Below, in pieces: positions 24,366-37,021 of a stretch of DNA of 64,000 nucleotides. The DNA lies in NCBI GenBank assembly GCA_028673005.1, contig CM054115.1, positions 54,449,738-54,513,737 of the forward strand, read 5' to 3'. The first letter of the stretch is position 1. Each line of letters begins with the position of its first letter. The position numbers and the translations under genes are program-made. Below the pieces are notes generated by a model. It had not been told where the DNA came from and did not search any database. It saw only the letters and a list, made by a program, of their open reading frames with translations. The stretch comes from Tanypteryx hageni (lineage: Eukaryota > Arthropoda > Insecta > Odonata > Petaluridae).

Positions 24366-25897
24366 CAAGGGCGGATTTAAGGGGAGGGGTAAAGGGGGTA
24401 ATTAATCTCTCCCTCCCCAATATTTCTGGACACTGGTAAAAATTAACTAATAAATCTCGTTTTACGTGCTGAGCAGCTCACATGCTCTTTCAACCTCTTC
24501 CTCACCTATCAGTTTTCCAGTAGGGTCATACATTGTTGTCGAGTGCCGAGGGTACAATGCTTGCGCAGGCCTAAAATTAAACCTGGGTGCCCAAGGTTCA
24601 GGCTAAAATCGCAGGCGGCCTTTCTGCCTTTTCTGACGACGGGATGGGCGGCGTTGGGTCATCTTATTCCTAGAACCTAGAAATTCCATTGATTCTGGGA
24701 AGAAGGCGTTGCAGACGGGAAATGCATCTCCTTTTTCGGAAAAGGGAGAGTTAGAGGCATGAATCAGTTTTAAGATTCAAATCAAATTTAATTACAATTG
24801 TAGAAATATTTTATTTCTGATATCACTGTGGCAAGAAAGAGATTCATCAGTTAAAGCAGAAATACTAAAGAATGCAATTACTAATCCATTGTTCGTTGTA
24901 ACTGTGAGTGAATTTTCTGGCATTTTGAGTACTTAAAGCAAAACCCTTCAAAAAACACTAAATAAAGAATTAGCTAAAAATATAATAAAGAACACTATTA
25001 AAATGATGGAAAAGAAAATACAAAATGCTGTTACCATGTTTAATGCAATTTATAATGATGCATCAAAAATAATATATGCATTAGGGGTAAAGATGCCTGT
25101 ACCACAAGTTACTGGACATCAAACTAATCTATGTAACATCAATTCAAATCTAGAAGATTATTATAGAATAAATGTTTATATACCATCATTTGAGAGCATT
25201 CTTCAGAATAGGCCATATAGATTTAGTGATTAAACAATAAACTTATTTGATCTAAATGTAGCTGTGCCAAACATATTAATGGAAAATCTAAAAATGAATT
25301 AGATGAATATATGAATATAGTAGATTTTATAAGAAGAACTGATCCTAGTTTTTATGTTAATCTTTTATCAATAAAACTGAAGTCTGAGTATGAATTTTGC
25401 AAATTAAAATTGGAAGAAATTTTTCAAAAAAACTGTAGAAATTCCTGATTGTACATTATATGCATACACGCAATGTAATATTGACATTTTCCTGCAATAA
25501 AAATCCTTCTGCAGGTAATTTACACACTACCTGTAAATGTTGCTTCTGCAGAACTAAGCTTCTCTGCTTTAAAACGTTAAAAATCCTGGCTGAGATCTAC
25601 GATGTCTCGAGCGATTATCTGGCTTAGCACTTTTGCACATACATAATGACATTCATATTAATGTCATTAATGTTAATGACAAGTTTGGAAGTACAAAAGA
25701 TAGAAGAGTATTTATTCTTTAATTTTTCATTTATATCAGAAAAAATACATCTTCGATATTCATTTTGTTGCACAAAAAGTTATCCATTTCCTTTTTCTGT
25801 ATTAAAATATACGTTAATTACGATAATTTTAAATAGGTTATTTTTTCATTCTTAATTATCTCCCCTCTCCCATGGATGAAGCCTGGATCCCCCTTTG
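24366..25897 (+). mobile_element. hAT transposon (1.53 kb), decayed
   Basis: The left end CAAGGGCGGATTTAAGG and the inverse of the right end, CAAAGGGGGATCCAGG, match at 11 of 16. The flanks are TCGAGTCT (24358-24365) and CCGAGTCC (25898-25905), 6 of 8. A transposase relic occupies 24841-25715 on the plus strand. The length is below that of an autonomous element because the N-terminal half of the gene is missing. Confidence 0.85.
24841..25715 (+). pseudogene. hAT transposase relic, P52rIPK/ZMYM-like type
   Basis: A nearly continuous frame runs from 24841 to a stop at 25231-25233, with one in-frame TAA near 24937. It reads SKTLQKTLNKELAKN, then ALGVKMPVPQVTGHQTN and EDYYRINVYIPSFESIL. This matches the LSK.LQ...D...A, PR...RQ..R.N and YYR...YIP.LD segments of domesticated and transposon hAT proteins of the 52-kDa repressor type. 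After frame breaks, 25527-25715 reads LPVNVASAELSFSALKR, a stop, then KSWLRSTM and DIHINVINVNDKF. That is the C-terminal hAT dimerisation region. The N-terminal zinc finger and first catalytic region are absent. It is clearly inactive. Confidence 0.85.
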
Positions 25898-25905
25898 CCG
25901 AGTCC

Positions 25906-27399
25906 TCAGTATTTATTTTAATTCCTATTTCCAGCTATTACTTGTATCATTTTTTATAGTTTCAATGAATTTAAACGGAAAACAAAACTATTTTAATTGA
26001 TATTTCTTTAACTTTATTGCAATGTGCAATGTTATAAGTGTTTTAATTAATTAAAAGTGATTTAGGTACGACTGTTATGGTTATATAACTAATTTTCTTG
26101 CGATCACTCCATCAGATTGACGAAGTTTCACGTTTAGATTTGGTTCCGAATGGATGATCTCTTTTCAACATTACCTAGATAATATTTCTTCATCCTACTT
26201 AAGATACTTAAGTTAATCGCCTTAATTCGTTAATTAGTCAGGACCAGATGGACCCGTTTTTGGAGATCCAAAATTCCTATCTCGAACAGACATCCCTCAG
26301 AGAAAACCGTAGGAGCATAAATAGAGAAAATCATATCCGAGCTTAGAGGTTTAGATTTTTTTAGTACAACGGGTCTTTTTTGGCTAATGTCCATGTGGAG
26401 CCCTGCAGATCGCTATGATTAACCTCTCTTAAGTAAACATTGATGCCGAGACGCTTAATATTGGAAGATTTTTCAAACGTCTTTATGATGCAGAAAGAAG
26501 AACAGATTGAGAGAGCGAGAAACAATTAAAACAGTTTCGATCCACTCTGTAAATCGAGCCTAAGATGTAGATATGTATATGATAAATAAATCCGCCTGGG
26601 AAGGAGAAATAATGTGATTATAACTAATTTATTTTTACAAGTAAATGTGTCGTTGTTACATATATATATATATATATATATACAAAAAGCTGAAAACATT
26701 TATTAATGCAGATACATAATTCGGCATAGTATGACATTTAGTAAAACTATACTAAATATATGACATATTAATGAAAATCACATGGCTATTATGATTATCT
26801 TCGATAAGTTACAGCTATCACCGTTTAAAATGAACATTTAATCCTAGATCATCACAAAGTCATATCTGTATCCACATTTTTTTGACATATTCGTGTAAAA
26901 TCACATCATGTGATTATTCCTCATCAAATTCGGTGCAGAAAATTGAGAAAACTAATTAAACACCGTACTTATTTATATTAAAATCGCAATGATTGTTGAA
27001 TTTTACAATACGAGTATTGATAATTTGTGGCATATTTAATCGTAAACTATGAAGTCCCTCGACTCAGTGCACATTTTTTCTAATAAATCCGTATTTAAAA
27101 GTAATTTTATTAAAAAAATCCTTCTTTCTCTCCTAACACTTCAATTCCCATTCAATAATTCAGTTTGACGATATTACTTCAAATATCGAGCGATATTGTC
27201 GGCTCCGATGAAGTCTCATCAAAATATGTCCAACCTAAACCACAATTATGGATGTGCATAAACCGTTCAATATTCAAATGGCTCTTTCAGTTATTCACAT
27301 TCCGCGTTTTCAGTAATAACATTTGTCGATAATCGATCACTATTTTTTATCACGGAGAGATTGGAATAATTAACTTCGCACGGTTACTAATCTTCCCCC
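25906..27399. other. No gene recognised, AT-rich
   Basis: AT-rich DNA with one TA microsatellite (26659-26682). No coding or repeat structure otherwise seen. Confidence 0.6.
26659..26682. repeat. (TA)n microsatellite
   Basis: About twelve TA units. Confidence 0.95.
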
Positions 27400-28110
27400 T
27401 TACCGCATCATTCTCGCCCCTTCATAAACGTACCTTCCCACAACCGCATCCACCCCGCACCCAGAACCGTATTCCATCCGTTTTGGCAACGTATTCAACC
27501 CTAAGTGAAGTGCGTAATCATTGCGCGCGCGGCCGCATTTATTAAAGCTCACGCCGCCGCCTTCCTTTGCCTCTCTCAAAACCCACTCAACTGTAAATGG
27601 CCTCATCCTTTAAACACTCCCGCAACACACCAACCACCCACTCCGCCTGACCATCTTCTACCTGATAATCTTCCACTCCCCCATCCACTGGTGGCCTAAC
27701 CGAGGTGGGCACCCTCCTCCCCCGCCTTCCCACCCCACCCCTTTTTTCGTGGGAGTTAGGAGGGGGAAGGTAATCACATCGCCGGTCTCCGCATCCCCAG
27801 ATGACAGCAGGAATAGCTTCTCCATCCCCGTTTCCTCCTTCCATTTCCTCCTCTTCCATCGCGTATCCTCACGCTCTCCCTCCCATATTCCTCCACGGTG
27901 CACCAAACCGTGCTCAAACCCTTCATCGCAACACACATCACAAGCACACACACACACCTACGCACTATGGCATGCACGTACACATGAGGTAGCACCAGTG
28001 CTAGACGCTGATAAACACTCCCACCGCATCCCACCGAATCGGCCTCTCCAATGCATCATCTAACCCAGTCTAAACTCTTCGCCCTTGTCTCTCTCTCTCT
28101 CTCTCTCTCC
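27400..28110. other. C-rich, GC-elevated block with overlapping frames
   Basis: The plus strand is C-rich (many CCC and CACAC runs), ending in a (CT)n run at 28087-28108. Several frames of 64-104 codons overlap on both strands, as expected for stop-poor biased DNA. None shows a domain. It could be a CpG-bearing regulatory block or a decayed exon, but nothing supports either specifically. Confidence 0.35.
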
Positions 28111-29966
28111 TCATTAATCTAATCCTTGCGCTATTTGCGTTCATTATTTTACCTCTCTCCAGCTATCTAGAATTATCCAAACTTTACGTTTTAAATTTCG
28201 GCCCACTAGAAAGCGATCCTGTTAGGACCCAGGATGGATTAATATTAATTTTGTCCTAAAAAATTCTTATTGAAGAAACAAAAAAAAAACCTTTACTACG
28301 GATGCTTTGCGTGGAAAATCGGCTCTCCAACGGAGCAATTTTGATAATAATGTATCCCATTTTTGTCTCCTCTTGTTGTAGGGTCAAGAGGCATTTAACA
28401 GGGTTGTTTTCATTTTAATGCGGATACATAATTCATTCTGGTTGTGATATTATTGCTTAATAGTCCAACACGATTAAAAATTATTTCTAAAAACAACTTT
28501 CTTCATATCAGGCAATGTTATTGTCATGGCTTAAAATCTATTTTTTATGTTTATACATCATTACATTATTTATTTATTCATTTATGTGTTTAATTAGTTC
28601 ATGAGTAAAGGAATGAATTTATTTTTCATCTATTTATAAACAGCTTATAAGCAGCACGTCATAGCTTTCCACATCGAGCTTTATATCACTAATAAAGACA
28701 GTCACAGGCTACTATGCTTGTAGATGATTTTAGACTCAGGGGAAAACACTCTATCCATCATCCAGTCTTTTTTGTTTTTCTCAAATATCTGACGAAGTGA
28801 CAGCATAATATGGATAGCATTTTTGGCTTCTTACAAAATCAAAACGAAATTGCTCCTTTCTTCTGATGCACTTTCTTCGTGCATTTGCCTATCCACCATG
28901 GTGCAATTTCTCAAATCCATGCGCTATTTCAACATCCTCTAAGTGTTCGCGATCTCGCTGTTCCCCATCTCTTTCAAGCTCCTGAGGTGGTCTAAAAACT
29001 CCTGCACTCGTCCTCTACTCCTCTCTCCCTCTCGCATCTGAACTCTCGAGGCCGCACAACCTACTTTCTATCCTGAATAGACCTCGCTCTTATAGCATCT
29101 TTTCGAACACCTAACATCCATCAGTACTCGAGGGGTGGCTCGTAATTTCCTCTTTAGCTCGTGATAGATTCTCCCCGGAGTAGCCTAATTCTTAATCCAT
29201 CCACCATCATCCATCTCCATGGCTTCCGTTCCACTGTCCCCGTATCGCCACCTTTCCTTTCGGGAGATATGCTTTTCTCATCAGTTTTGAGTCTTCACTT
29301 AGCATCCGTCTTTGCCATTTCCAGTTATTAGTTTTCAGGTATTTACGAATAACTTTTGTAGAAACTTCACATGCACAGTAGTCCGAAAGCTGTGAAAATT
29401 TGTGTTCCTGTATATATCCGTTTTGAGAAAAATCGTTTTGCGTAAATTTAAAACTTATCTCACAAAATGCGGTTGGCGCTCAATTCAGGACAGCATAGTT
29501 ATAAATTTTATACATTTTAGGCAAACATTTATTGAACAGTGTATAACAAAATCCACATTTGGAAAACCTGGGTTGGATAATAGTAAACTACATGTGTGTG
29601 TGTGAGTACTTGAGGAAGAAGAAAGGCAAAAAGATAAATGGGCGGCAACTCTGTGTCACAGGAATCTCAGTGGACGCACCGTTTGGAGAGTCGCATGGAG
29701 TGTCGGATAGACACTCATAAATAGATGGATGTTGGGAGCTTTGGGGTAATACCTATTTTTGGCCACAGACGGAGTTGCCTTGTTGGACAAGCTGGTCCTG
29801 CTCCGAATCCAATATGTAGGAGATCCGCAGGAGGTGTCGGAGAGACACATTTTCACATGTAGAGTGGAGGTTTCGAGACGATTCCTTCGTCAGCACATGA
29901 AAGAGACAACTATTCCTTTCCCCAACCCCTGGTTGCCGTTGATATACCCATTTACCTTTCCTCGCG
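28111..29966. other. No gene recognised
   Basis: AT-rich to about 28850, then mixed. Overlapping frames on both strands at 29.75-29.97 kb have no recognisable domain. Confidence 0.5.
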
Positions 29967-30045
29967 CATAAGCGCGCACACGCACTCACACGCACTCGCA
30001 CGCACGCACTCGCACGCACATACACACGCACGCTTACGCAAGCGC
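29967..30045. repeat. CACG/CACT-type microsatellite
   Basis: A purine-pyrimidine alternating run of CACACGCACTCACACGCAC type, potentially Z-DNA forming. Confidence 0.9.
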
Positions 30046-30197
30046 ACGAACACAGCCATTCCCACGTCTGACGTCTTACATGGACATATGTATTTTATTT
30101 CTCAGTTTTTTACAACTTATTTCCTAACTCTTAGTAACATTGATACGTCTTTTCCTTTCTTTCTTGCGTCTATTTTTTCCATAGAAACCTTACATAA

Positions 30198-30510
30198 CAG
30201 ACATGGCCAAAGTGCGGCTCTTTTGTACCCTATATGCGCCTCGCGGGAGAATGTTATCCATCTTTTTCCTGAATCGATTTTATCTTAATCTTCCAAAGGC
30301 ATGTATAAATATGCGCCGAATCTATGCAACTTATTTTTCGGAGTTATTAAGGACTACACAAGTTTTTTGTTAATTTCTTTTCTTAGTTTTCCTTGTGTTG
30401 CATTTTAAACCCATTATCACAGCTGTCGCTAGTTCTCGCTTGAGAGCGGCTCTTAATATTTTTGAGGTTGCTATATGCGGCTCGTAAACTCAAATATCAG
30501 GCCACACTGG
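30198..30510. mobile_element. hAT-like MITE, degraded
   Basis: The left end CAGACATGGCCAAAG and right end ATCAGGCCACACTGG are imperfect inverses. Internal GCGGCTC repeats (CGGCTCTTTTG, CGGCTCTTAAT, CGGCTCGTAAA) are typical of one hAT MITE type. The flanks TTACATAA and TTATATTA match at 6 of 8 if the element ends at 30510. Confidence 0.6.
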
Positions 30511-31329
30511 TTATATTACAATGCAACCTATCCGCCTCATCTCCCTTTTCCTTCATGTAATATATACGTACATAGAAGAAGATATCGGAGATCAGGTGTG
30601 TGAGAGGTCCGAGTTGGCAAAACCACGCCAACCATGAACCCAATCAATCAATCATCGTCATCCGCTGTGGCAGCGCCTCGCTCTCATACGTCTGGGTCGA
30701 CCTGCAAGTGTGCATTCTAATGCCTGCGGAGTAGTCCGGGAGATTACTCCGTCGTGGCTTTTCTTATTCCCTCTCTCCCGTGCAAGCCGTGAGATTGTGG
30801 GCAATTTCCTCGTATTCGGCCTCAACTTGATGGATTGGTCACTTTGTCTCCTCTCGGACATTTTTCTTTCGGGAGGATGTTATCTCCTCCACCTCCGCTT
30901 CCTTCCACTGGAATATACTTTTTTACAGACGGAGACTCTTTGAGTGATGAAAGGCGCTTAAGGAAACAAAGGCGAACCAGGATCATGTCCGTTCCACGAT
31001 GAAGCGGCCGAATTAGCGTAATGAAATTGGTTTAGAATGAATTCCTGAAGAATCGGCTTATTGTGGAAGGTGGACAAAAACCTAAGTTTCGGGACAAAAA
31101 TGGGAAATCGCTAAGTCGGTTAAAATTCATACGTATCTTATTTTTATATATAATATCAAAAATTTTCTTAGGTTTTCAAAAAGGAGAAAAAATAATTTAT
31201 AAAGGCGTTGTCAAAAATTATCCGATTCAAGTGTTTTTTTTTGTCAGGCGTATTAAATTATTTATCGTAATCTTTTTTAAATCGTGGGTACGGAAATAAG
31301 CTACCACGCATAGTTAAACCACAATAATA
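30511..31329. other. No gene recognised
   Basis: Mixed sequence with a short CAAT repeat near 30640. Frames of 67-78 codons are present without motifs. Confidence 0.5.
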
Positions 31330-31501
31330 CTGTCGAACCTCGATAACTTGAACACGTATAACTGGAATTTACGACGAGTCGAACTAGTTGTTATTCAAGT
31401 TCTACTTCATAGAAGTCAAAATGACGATATTTAACCCGAACTTTCGATTGATGTAACTTTTTCCGTCTTCTCTTGGGATCCGAATCATCGAGGTTCTACT
31501 A
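31330..31501. mobile_element. Short pogo/Tigger-like MITE (~172 bp)
   Basis: The left end CTGTCGAACCTCGATAACTTG and the inverse of the right end, TAGTAGAACCTCGATGATTC, share the GAACCTCGAT core of pogo-like ends. It is preceded by TA; the right-side duplication is not preserved. It is too short to have coded for anything. Confidence 0.7.
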
Positions 31502-31506
31502 CGCAT

Positions 31507-31752
31507 GAAAATTCGTAAAGATTTCCCAAGGATGAAATGTGGCGTTGTTAAAACTAAAAACAAAAATTAAAACAATTTTTATAACACTTGGCATTATTCC
31601 ACATACCACTATATAATAACGACCGGTTTCGATGAACAATTAGTGTAAGCGGAATAAGTCGAATTGTTATCAAAATTGTGTTGTTTGAATTTTTGTTTAT
31701 AATTTTAACAACGCCGCGTTTTATCCGCATTTTGGAATTCTGCAAATTTTCG
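31507..31752. repeat. Inverted-repeat element, ~80-bp arms
   Basis: The left arm (about 31507-31590) and right arm (about 31672-31752) are inverted copies. They share GGCGTTGTTAAAA, AAACAAAAATT and GAAAATT. The spacer carries GACCGGTTTCGATGAACAAT. It abuts the preceding MITE, with only five bases between the assigned limits. The class is unknown. Confidence 0.7.
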
Positions 31753-32129
31753 GCCTCGTCGATTAATTTTATTTCCAAAGGGATTCATGGCATTAAAATC
31801 AGTTTTATTCGGAGGTGCAACGTAGCAAAATGATTCGAACGAATTTCTTGATTATCTCCCAGATAAATGAAAGGTGAGAACTATAGGGGGATTTAGTGAC
31901 GTAAATGGCGATGTCTTGATAAATTCATTCCTTCAAAGAAACCGAAAAAAAGAGGAAAACTCGTCGGCAGCGGAATAAACAACAGCCAGTCTTCCGCGAA
32001 GGTGCTCCCTCACGCGACAACCAGTACCTCTTGGCGGACTGGAAACACAAACAGATCCGCGAGGACAAATGAGGGCCAATTACCACTGTAAAAAACGGTG
32101 CAAAATGGAGGTTTAAGCGAGGCCATTCT
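31753..32129. other. No gene recognised
   Basis: Mixed sequence without visible structure. Confidence 0.5.
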
Positions 32130-32492
32130 GTGGGAGAGGAGATAAAAAGGAAGAGAGAGAGAATGAGGAAAAGAATAGAGGGTCGGACAGATATACTGAG
32201 ATGTAGGAGATGGTAGGTGAAACAAAGAAAAGGAAGAGAGGGAGAAAAGAGAGAAAAGTGAGAGGGAGAGAGGCGAGAAAAGGAGAGAGGTAGAAAGAGA
32301 GATAGAAAGAAAATGTTAGAGAAAAAAGAGAAGAACAGAGAAAAGAAGAGAGAGATAGAAAGAAAGAGGAAGAGAAGAGGAAGAGAAAAAGATAGAGAAA
32401 AAGAATCGAGAAAAAGAGAGATGAAAAGAAAGGGAGAGGAAGAGAGAAAAGAGCGAAAATGGAATAGAGGATAAAGGAAAGAAAGGAGAAAG
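32130..32492. repeat. Polypurine (GA-rich) tract
   Basis: About 360 bp of almost pure A and G on the plus strand. It lies directly 3' (on the minus strand) of a retroelement tail, the same arrangement as the CT tract after the retrotransposon at 11.6 kb. Confidence 0.9.
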
Positions 32493-32565
32493 ATTGAATT
32501 GAATCACGTCTTTATAGGGGCGAGATTGAGACTAAATCAGTCTCCTCTTCCACCTAACCCCTTTT
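32493..32565 (-). mobile_element. Retroelement 3' terminus, minus strand
   Basis: Read on the minus strand it ends CTCGCCCCTATAAAGACG and then an ATTCA-type repeat. This parallels the TCGCCCGAATAAAGACG terminus of the non-LTR element at 11.5 kb. Only the extreme 3' end is recognised. Confidence 0.6.
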
Positions 32566-33005
32566 CATTTATAAATACGAAATATATGTTACACAGATAA
32601 TGATTTTTCTGCACACATATGCATATAAAAATGCATACATATACCTATATACATACACACAAATAAGTATTTATCGTGACATATTATAGGTCAAAAAAAT
32701 GAATGCACAAAGAAATTCACCTAGCCATTAGTCATTTATAAATACAATGAAATTTTCGCGTAGATAATGGTTTGAATCACAAACATTCATATATAAACAC
32801 ACACATGTATATTCACAATCATTTGTCATGACATAGTAAAAATTAAAAAAATCAATGTGCAAAGAAATTATCCTAACTCCTTGTAATTTATAAATATAAT
32901 ATAATTATCACATAGATAATGGGTCTGATAGACCCATATACACCAATAAACGTATACATACATAAATCTACATATACAAAAATAAACATTTATCATAACA
33001 TATGA
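32566..33005 (+). repeat. ~155-bp degenerate tandem repeat, three units
   Basis: ATTTATAAATAC (or AAT) recurs at about 32567, 32734 and 32886. Each unit continues with AGATAATG, a run of short ACATATA-type motifs and a CATTTATC or CATTTGTC block. The periods are about 167 and 152. Confidence 0.75.
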
Positions 33006-33764
33006 AGAGAAGAGTGGCAGGGAGCAAGGGAAAGAGAGATGAAGGACAGGAGGAACGGGATGATGAGAAAAAGAAATCAAGTGGGACACAAAGATATATA
33101 AAAAACGAAACAATCATAAGTTCTAAGAAAAATTTACCCGACGAAATCTGAAAAAGGAAATCGAAGGAAAAATTTTGCAGGCAAAAACAAAATCGCGGGA
33201 GAGACTATAATATTTATTTCCCCCCTCCACCTTCTCCTTTCATCCTCTCGTCTCTTCGATCTCCTACCGCCAACTCTATCTCTCCCTCTCCGCCCTTCCC
33301 ATCAGCCCTTGCACCACAGACGCGCGCGCACACACACACACTACGATGCTTTTAAACTCCTCGCACAATACCTTCCCTTCTACGCGGCGACAGATCGCGG
33401 GAGAATTGATGGCGTTTTCTCGGAACACCCGCATAGCGCTTGGGTCTCGGACGATCTACTCCTTCCTCTCTTCTCAGGCACGACTCCTCTCTTCCCCACA
33501 TCCACCTTCAGACTCTCTCTGTACTCTCGTCGTCATTCCCCATCAAGTACGGCACACTCTTTGGTCTCTGTACGTCTTCCCGACCGAGTTAAGTGACGTC
33601 GCGATTAAGTGACTCACAGGAGAAATTTTTATCTCTGAAATTTCTCGCGTCGTTTGCGTCTAAGAAGACGAGGCTTTTACACTCGGCGATTAAAATGGTA
33701 CAAAGTGGCATGCCATGCTGAGTAAATAGATTTAGGAAGCGTGTTAAAATTTGAGAAATCGTTT
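33006..33764. other. No gene recognised
   Basis: A purine-rich patch, then a CT-rich patch, a short (CA)n at about 33325-33342, and two overlapping frames (95 and 88 codons at 33.3-33.6 kb) without a domain. Confidence 0.45.
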
Positions 33765-33995
33765 CTCAACCTTTATGGAGCCGCGGACCCCTACGATGCC
33801 CTACTATTTATGCGGACCCCTCCACATAAAAATTACATGCATTTTTCATTCGTTGTCTCGTTTCATAATGAAATATTAATCAGAGCTGTGCGCTTGATCA
33901 AACAACTTATAGATAAAAATAAACATCATGTCCTACTAAACTCACGGACCCCCGAGAAATAACGCGCGGACTCGCGATTGAAAAAAACTGCTCTA
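33765..33995. mobile_element. hAT-like MITE, degraded
   Basis: It begins TTTCTCAACCTTTATGGAGC and ends GATTGAAAAAAACTG. CGGACCC motifs near both ends (GCGGACCCCT, GCGGACCCCTCC, ACGGACCCCC) match the 'TCTCAACC...GGTTGAGAAA' MITE layout. No target duplication could be assigned. Confidence 0.5.
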
Positions 33996-36900
33996 GTAAA
34001 TACAGTTGCTTTCATTTGAACATTTTTTCTATAATACATGTGGGTGTAAGGAATCACAAAATATGGTCCCTTAGATTATTTAAAATGATCAAATTCATTA
34101 TTTATATTTCGTCAAAAATATGATTCTATTGAATGATTTACTAACGATTTAAATGCATTTAAAGTTTTATTGTTTTATTAAACTCACAAATTTTAATGTG
34201 GAATAATGTTTCGAAGGCATCCCAAACTTTTTCTCCCAGTGAATGATGAAAAATCTCATATAAAAGATATAAAAATTGCTGAAAGCTTTCCGAATGGTAT
34301 AACACCGTTACCTTGCATCTCAAAAACAACTCTTATCTCTCGAGACTTAAAGTAATATGAGAGAGGAAGAGTGATTTAAAACTACTAAAAAGTAAAAGAG
34401 AGAAGGGTTGACGAACGACTGCCAAGCGTGCTGTAATCACATACATTTTGTGCACAAAGCAATTTGGCGAGCAGTTTGAGAATGGGTAGTTTTAATGTTT
34501 CCACCTACTCCTGGCATTTTTCCCGTTCTCCACCTTAAATGGGAAATAACGTTGTAGACGCATAATATGGTTCTTGTCGACGGATGAGCTTTGGTTATTC
34601 AATTCCACGACGAAAGAGGTCACTATTAATTGTTTTATGGTGTGAAAAATATTATGTCAAGGTGGGATCAGTCTCTTATGAGAGATCGATTATGAGTCGT
34701 AAATGGATATGGGGCAGATTAGCAAATTCGAGGACGGATGATTCCATTAAAGAAATGGGCGATTTAATTATGGCTTCAAATTATTGAGGAAAGGGTGATT
34801 ATGGGCATGAATTTTAGGATATAATATTTAGTGAGGCTGTTTCAGAGAATCCCCATTCCCGAATAGCAATCAAGAACATAATATGATCGTAGATTAGGTT
34901 TTTGATAACAATCCACGGCCAAACACCGTAGTTAGTGGCTCGCTGACTCTTAAATAAATCTATTTTGTTAGCTTATTTCCCATTAATAAAATAAGTATTG
35001 AACTAATGGCTATTATGTTAAATGTATGAATGTATGTAAATGTACTGTTTAATTGTCATAAGACCATCAATTTTACACCGCCCCCACAGTGTTTGGACAA
35101 CATGAAAATCATTGAAATAAATGTAGATATTTTCATCGTACACTGTCCTATAATGAAAATGGATTTATATTAATTGATTAAAAATTGTTCGATGGACAAA
35201 ACAGCCTAAAATATATGCTTTTATTTAACCATGATTTAAAGAGAAAAACGAAGCATTTTAATGAAAATTGAAACCATATGCCATATGATAACTTCAAAAA
35301 TATTGGATCAGAACATATTTAAATAAAATGAATGCATACCTATATTTTCTGACGGTTTCGTTCCAAAAATCAATTGTTTGCCTTTTAGTAATCTCTGTGA
35401 AAGGTTTTTTTCATTTGTATTTTAGGAACTTAGGAGCTCCATTACATTGCTATTCTGATTCAAATACGTTTTTTTACGGTATTAGGATTTTTATTTTTCA
35501 TAAAAGTTCGAAAAAGAGCATAATCGGCCGACAATTCTTGAAATCTTCAGTGATGATTAAATTCAAAATAAAAAATAGTTATTACCTATTTACATATTTC
35601 TGGACTCCTTTACTGTTAATTTACACTGCAGTATAGATAAACTATATTAATATTTATTTTAGGAAGCAATATTCAGTAGCCGTTTCCGCGCCCATCATTA
35701 TGCTAAAAACAACTAGTACAATAAACTTTTAGGCCTATCCCAAATTTAACAGTCTCGCAGAAACGTGGCCCAGAGGAGCCCTAAATTCCTCCCCGGTATA
35801 AAAAGCCGTTGGAGGAGAATACATAACACGTGGAACAAAGAATGGTTTGCAACTTGGAAGTTGGAAATTGCACAAAGGACTTTCCGGAAGATAAACAACA
35901 AGGTCTCCTCTCCAAACCCTCTCTCCCTGTCTTTGTATAAATCTTCCCATATACACACATACATCTTGTTCCCCGCTATCTAATTCTCTGTCTCTTTAAC
36001 CTGACAACCCAATCCGTTAACAGCTAAACCATTTATTGCGCAGACTCAGGCAATCGAATGTCTCTTCTCGGGCTCTATTCACGCTGGCGGAGAAGGCCAG
36101 AACCAACCCGCGACATCACGACTCATTGTTTCCCTCGACCAAAAAGAGCACAACCTAACCATTAAATTTCAACACTTTGCTGCACCTTAAGGCCACGCCT
36201 TCCATCAAGGTCAAATTTCTTCCCTGCAATGTGAGCCTCTCTTAAATCTAACTTTCCATCACGGAAGCTTGAAAATACATCTCCGGGGTAGTGCTTCCCT
36301 TATGAATTTATAAAAAGTTAAACGAATAGGTGAAATTTCGAATGTTTCGACAACTGTAAATTTGTTATCATATGCTCCGGACAAACTTGTTTGGTAAAAG
36401 GTGAGCATAATCTTCTTCGTCCCTGATCTTTCGACTATTTCTCCTTTCGACAACAGGTTGTTTGTCATTGCGATTTCCTGCAGAATCTATAAAGACACTT
36501 TCCTTTTGATGTTTGTTTAAATAACATTTTTGTCTGAAATCTTTTTCCCATCTTTTTATATACAACTTATTAAGAATCGTGTGATATTGTCATAACTATG
36601 TAAGTAATGCAAAATGTATCCATTTCGATAGAAGCTGAAGAACGGGGAAGAGCAACCCATTTCCCAGCGAAACTATGACTAAATAGCGATATATTAAATT
36701 TAATACGGAAAATTTAACATTTTAATTAAAATTACGGCCGTAAAGCCTTTTCCGGCGACCTATTAATTTCATAAAAATATTTAGATTTGGTTTTTCCCTT
36801 TATAGTACCGCAGAATCTCTAAAGCATCTTCCATAGCAAACTTTTCCCTGGCACGCCGAAGTGCACGCGGCTACAATTGTGGCACATCGAGGCACTATAC

Positions 36901-37021
36901 TAAGGGAATTGCGTGTAGATAAGGTAAGAGAAAAGTATTTGAAAACAAATACTAGCGCAATAATCATAGCTATCCAAATGACATGATGAATTATTTTCGT
37001 CTTCCTGCATTCATCTCATTA
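33996..37021. other. No gene recognised
   Basis: About 3 kb, mostly AT-rich. A 102-codon plus-strand frame at 35.3 kb is Phe/Tyr/Ile-rich as expected of AT-rich chance frames. Nothing else seen. Confidence 0.55.

Noticed and set aside
27400..28063. GC-rich coding exon
   Set aside because: Frames of similar length occur on both strands and overlap each other, as expected of biased stop-poor DNA. No domain was seen.
29865..29900. Minus-strand CTGACGA...CGAAAC, reminiscent of a hammerhead ribozyme core
   Set aside because: The bases between CTGACGA and GAAA do not form stem II, and no convincing stems I and III or cleavage site are visible.
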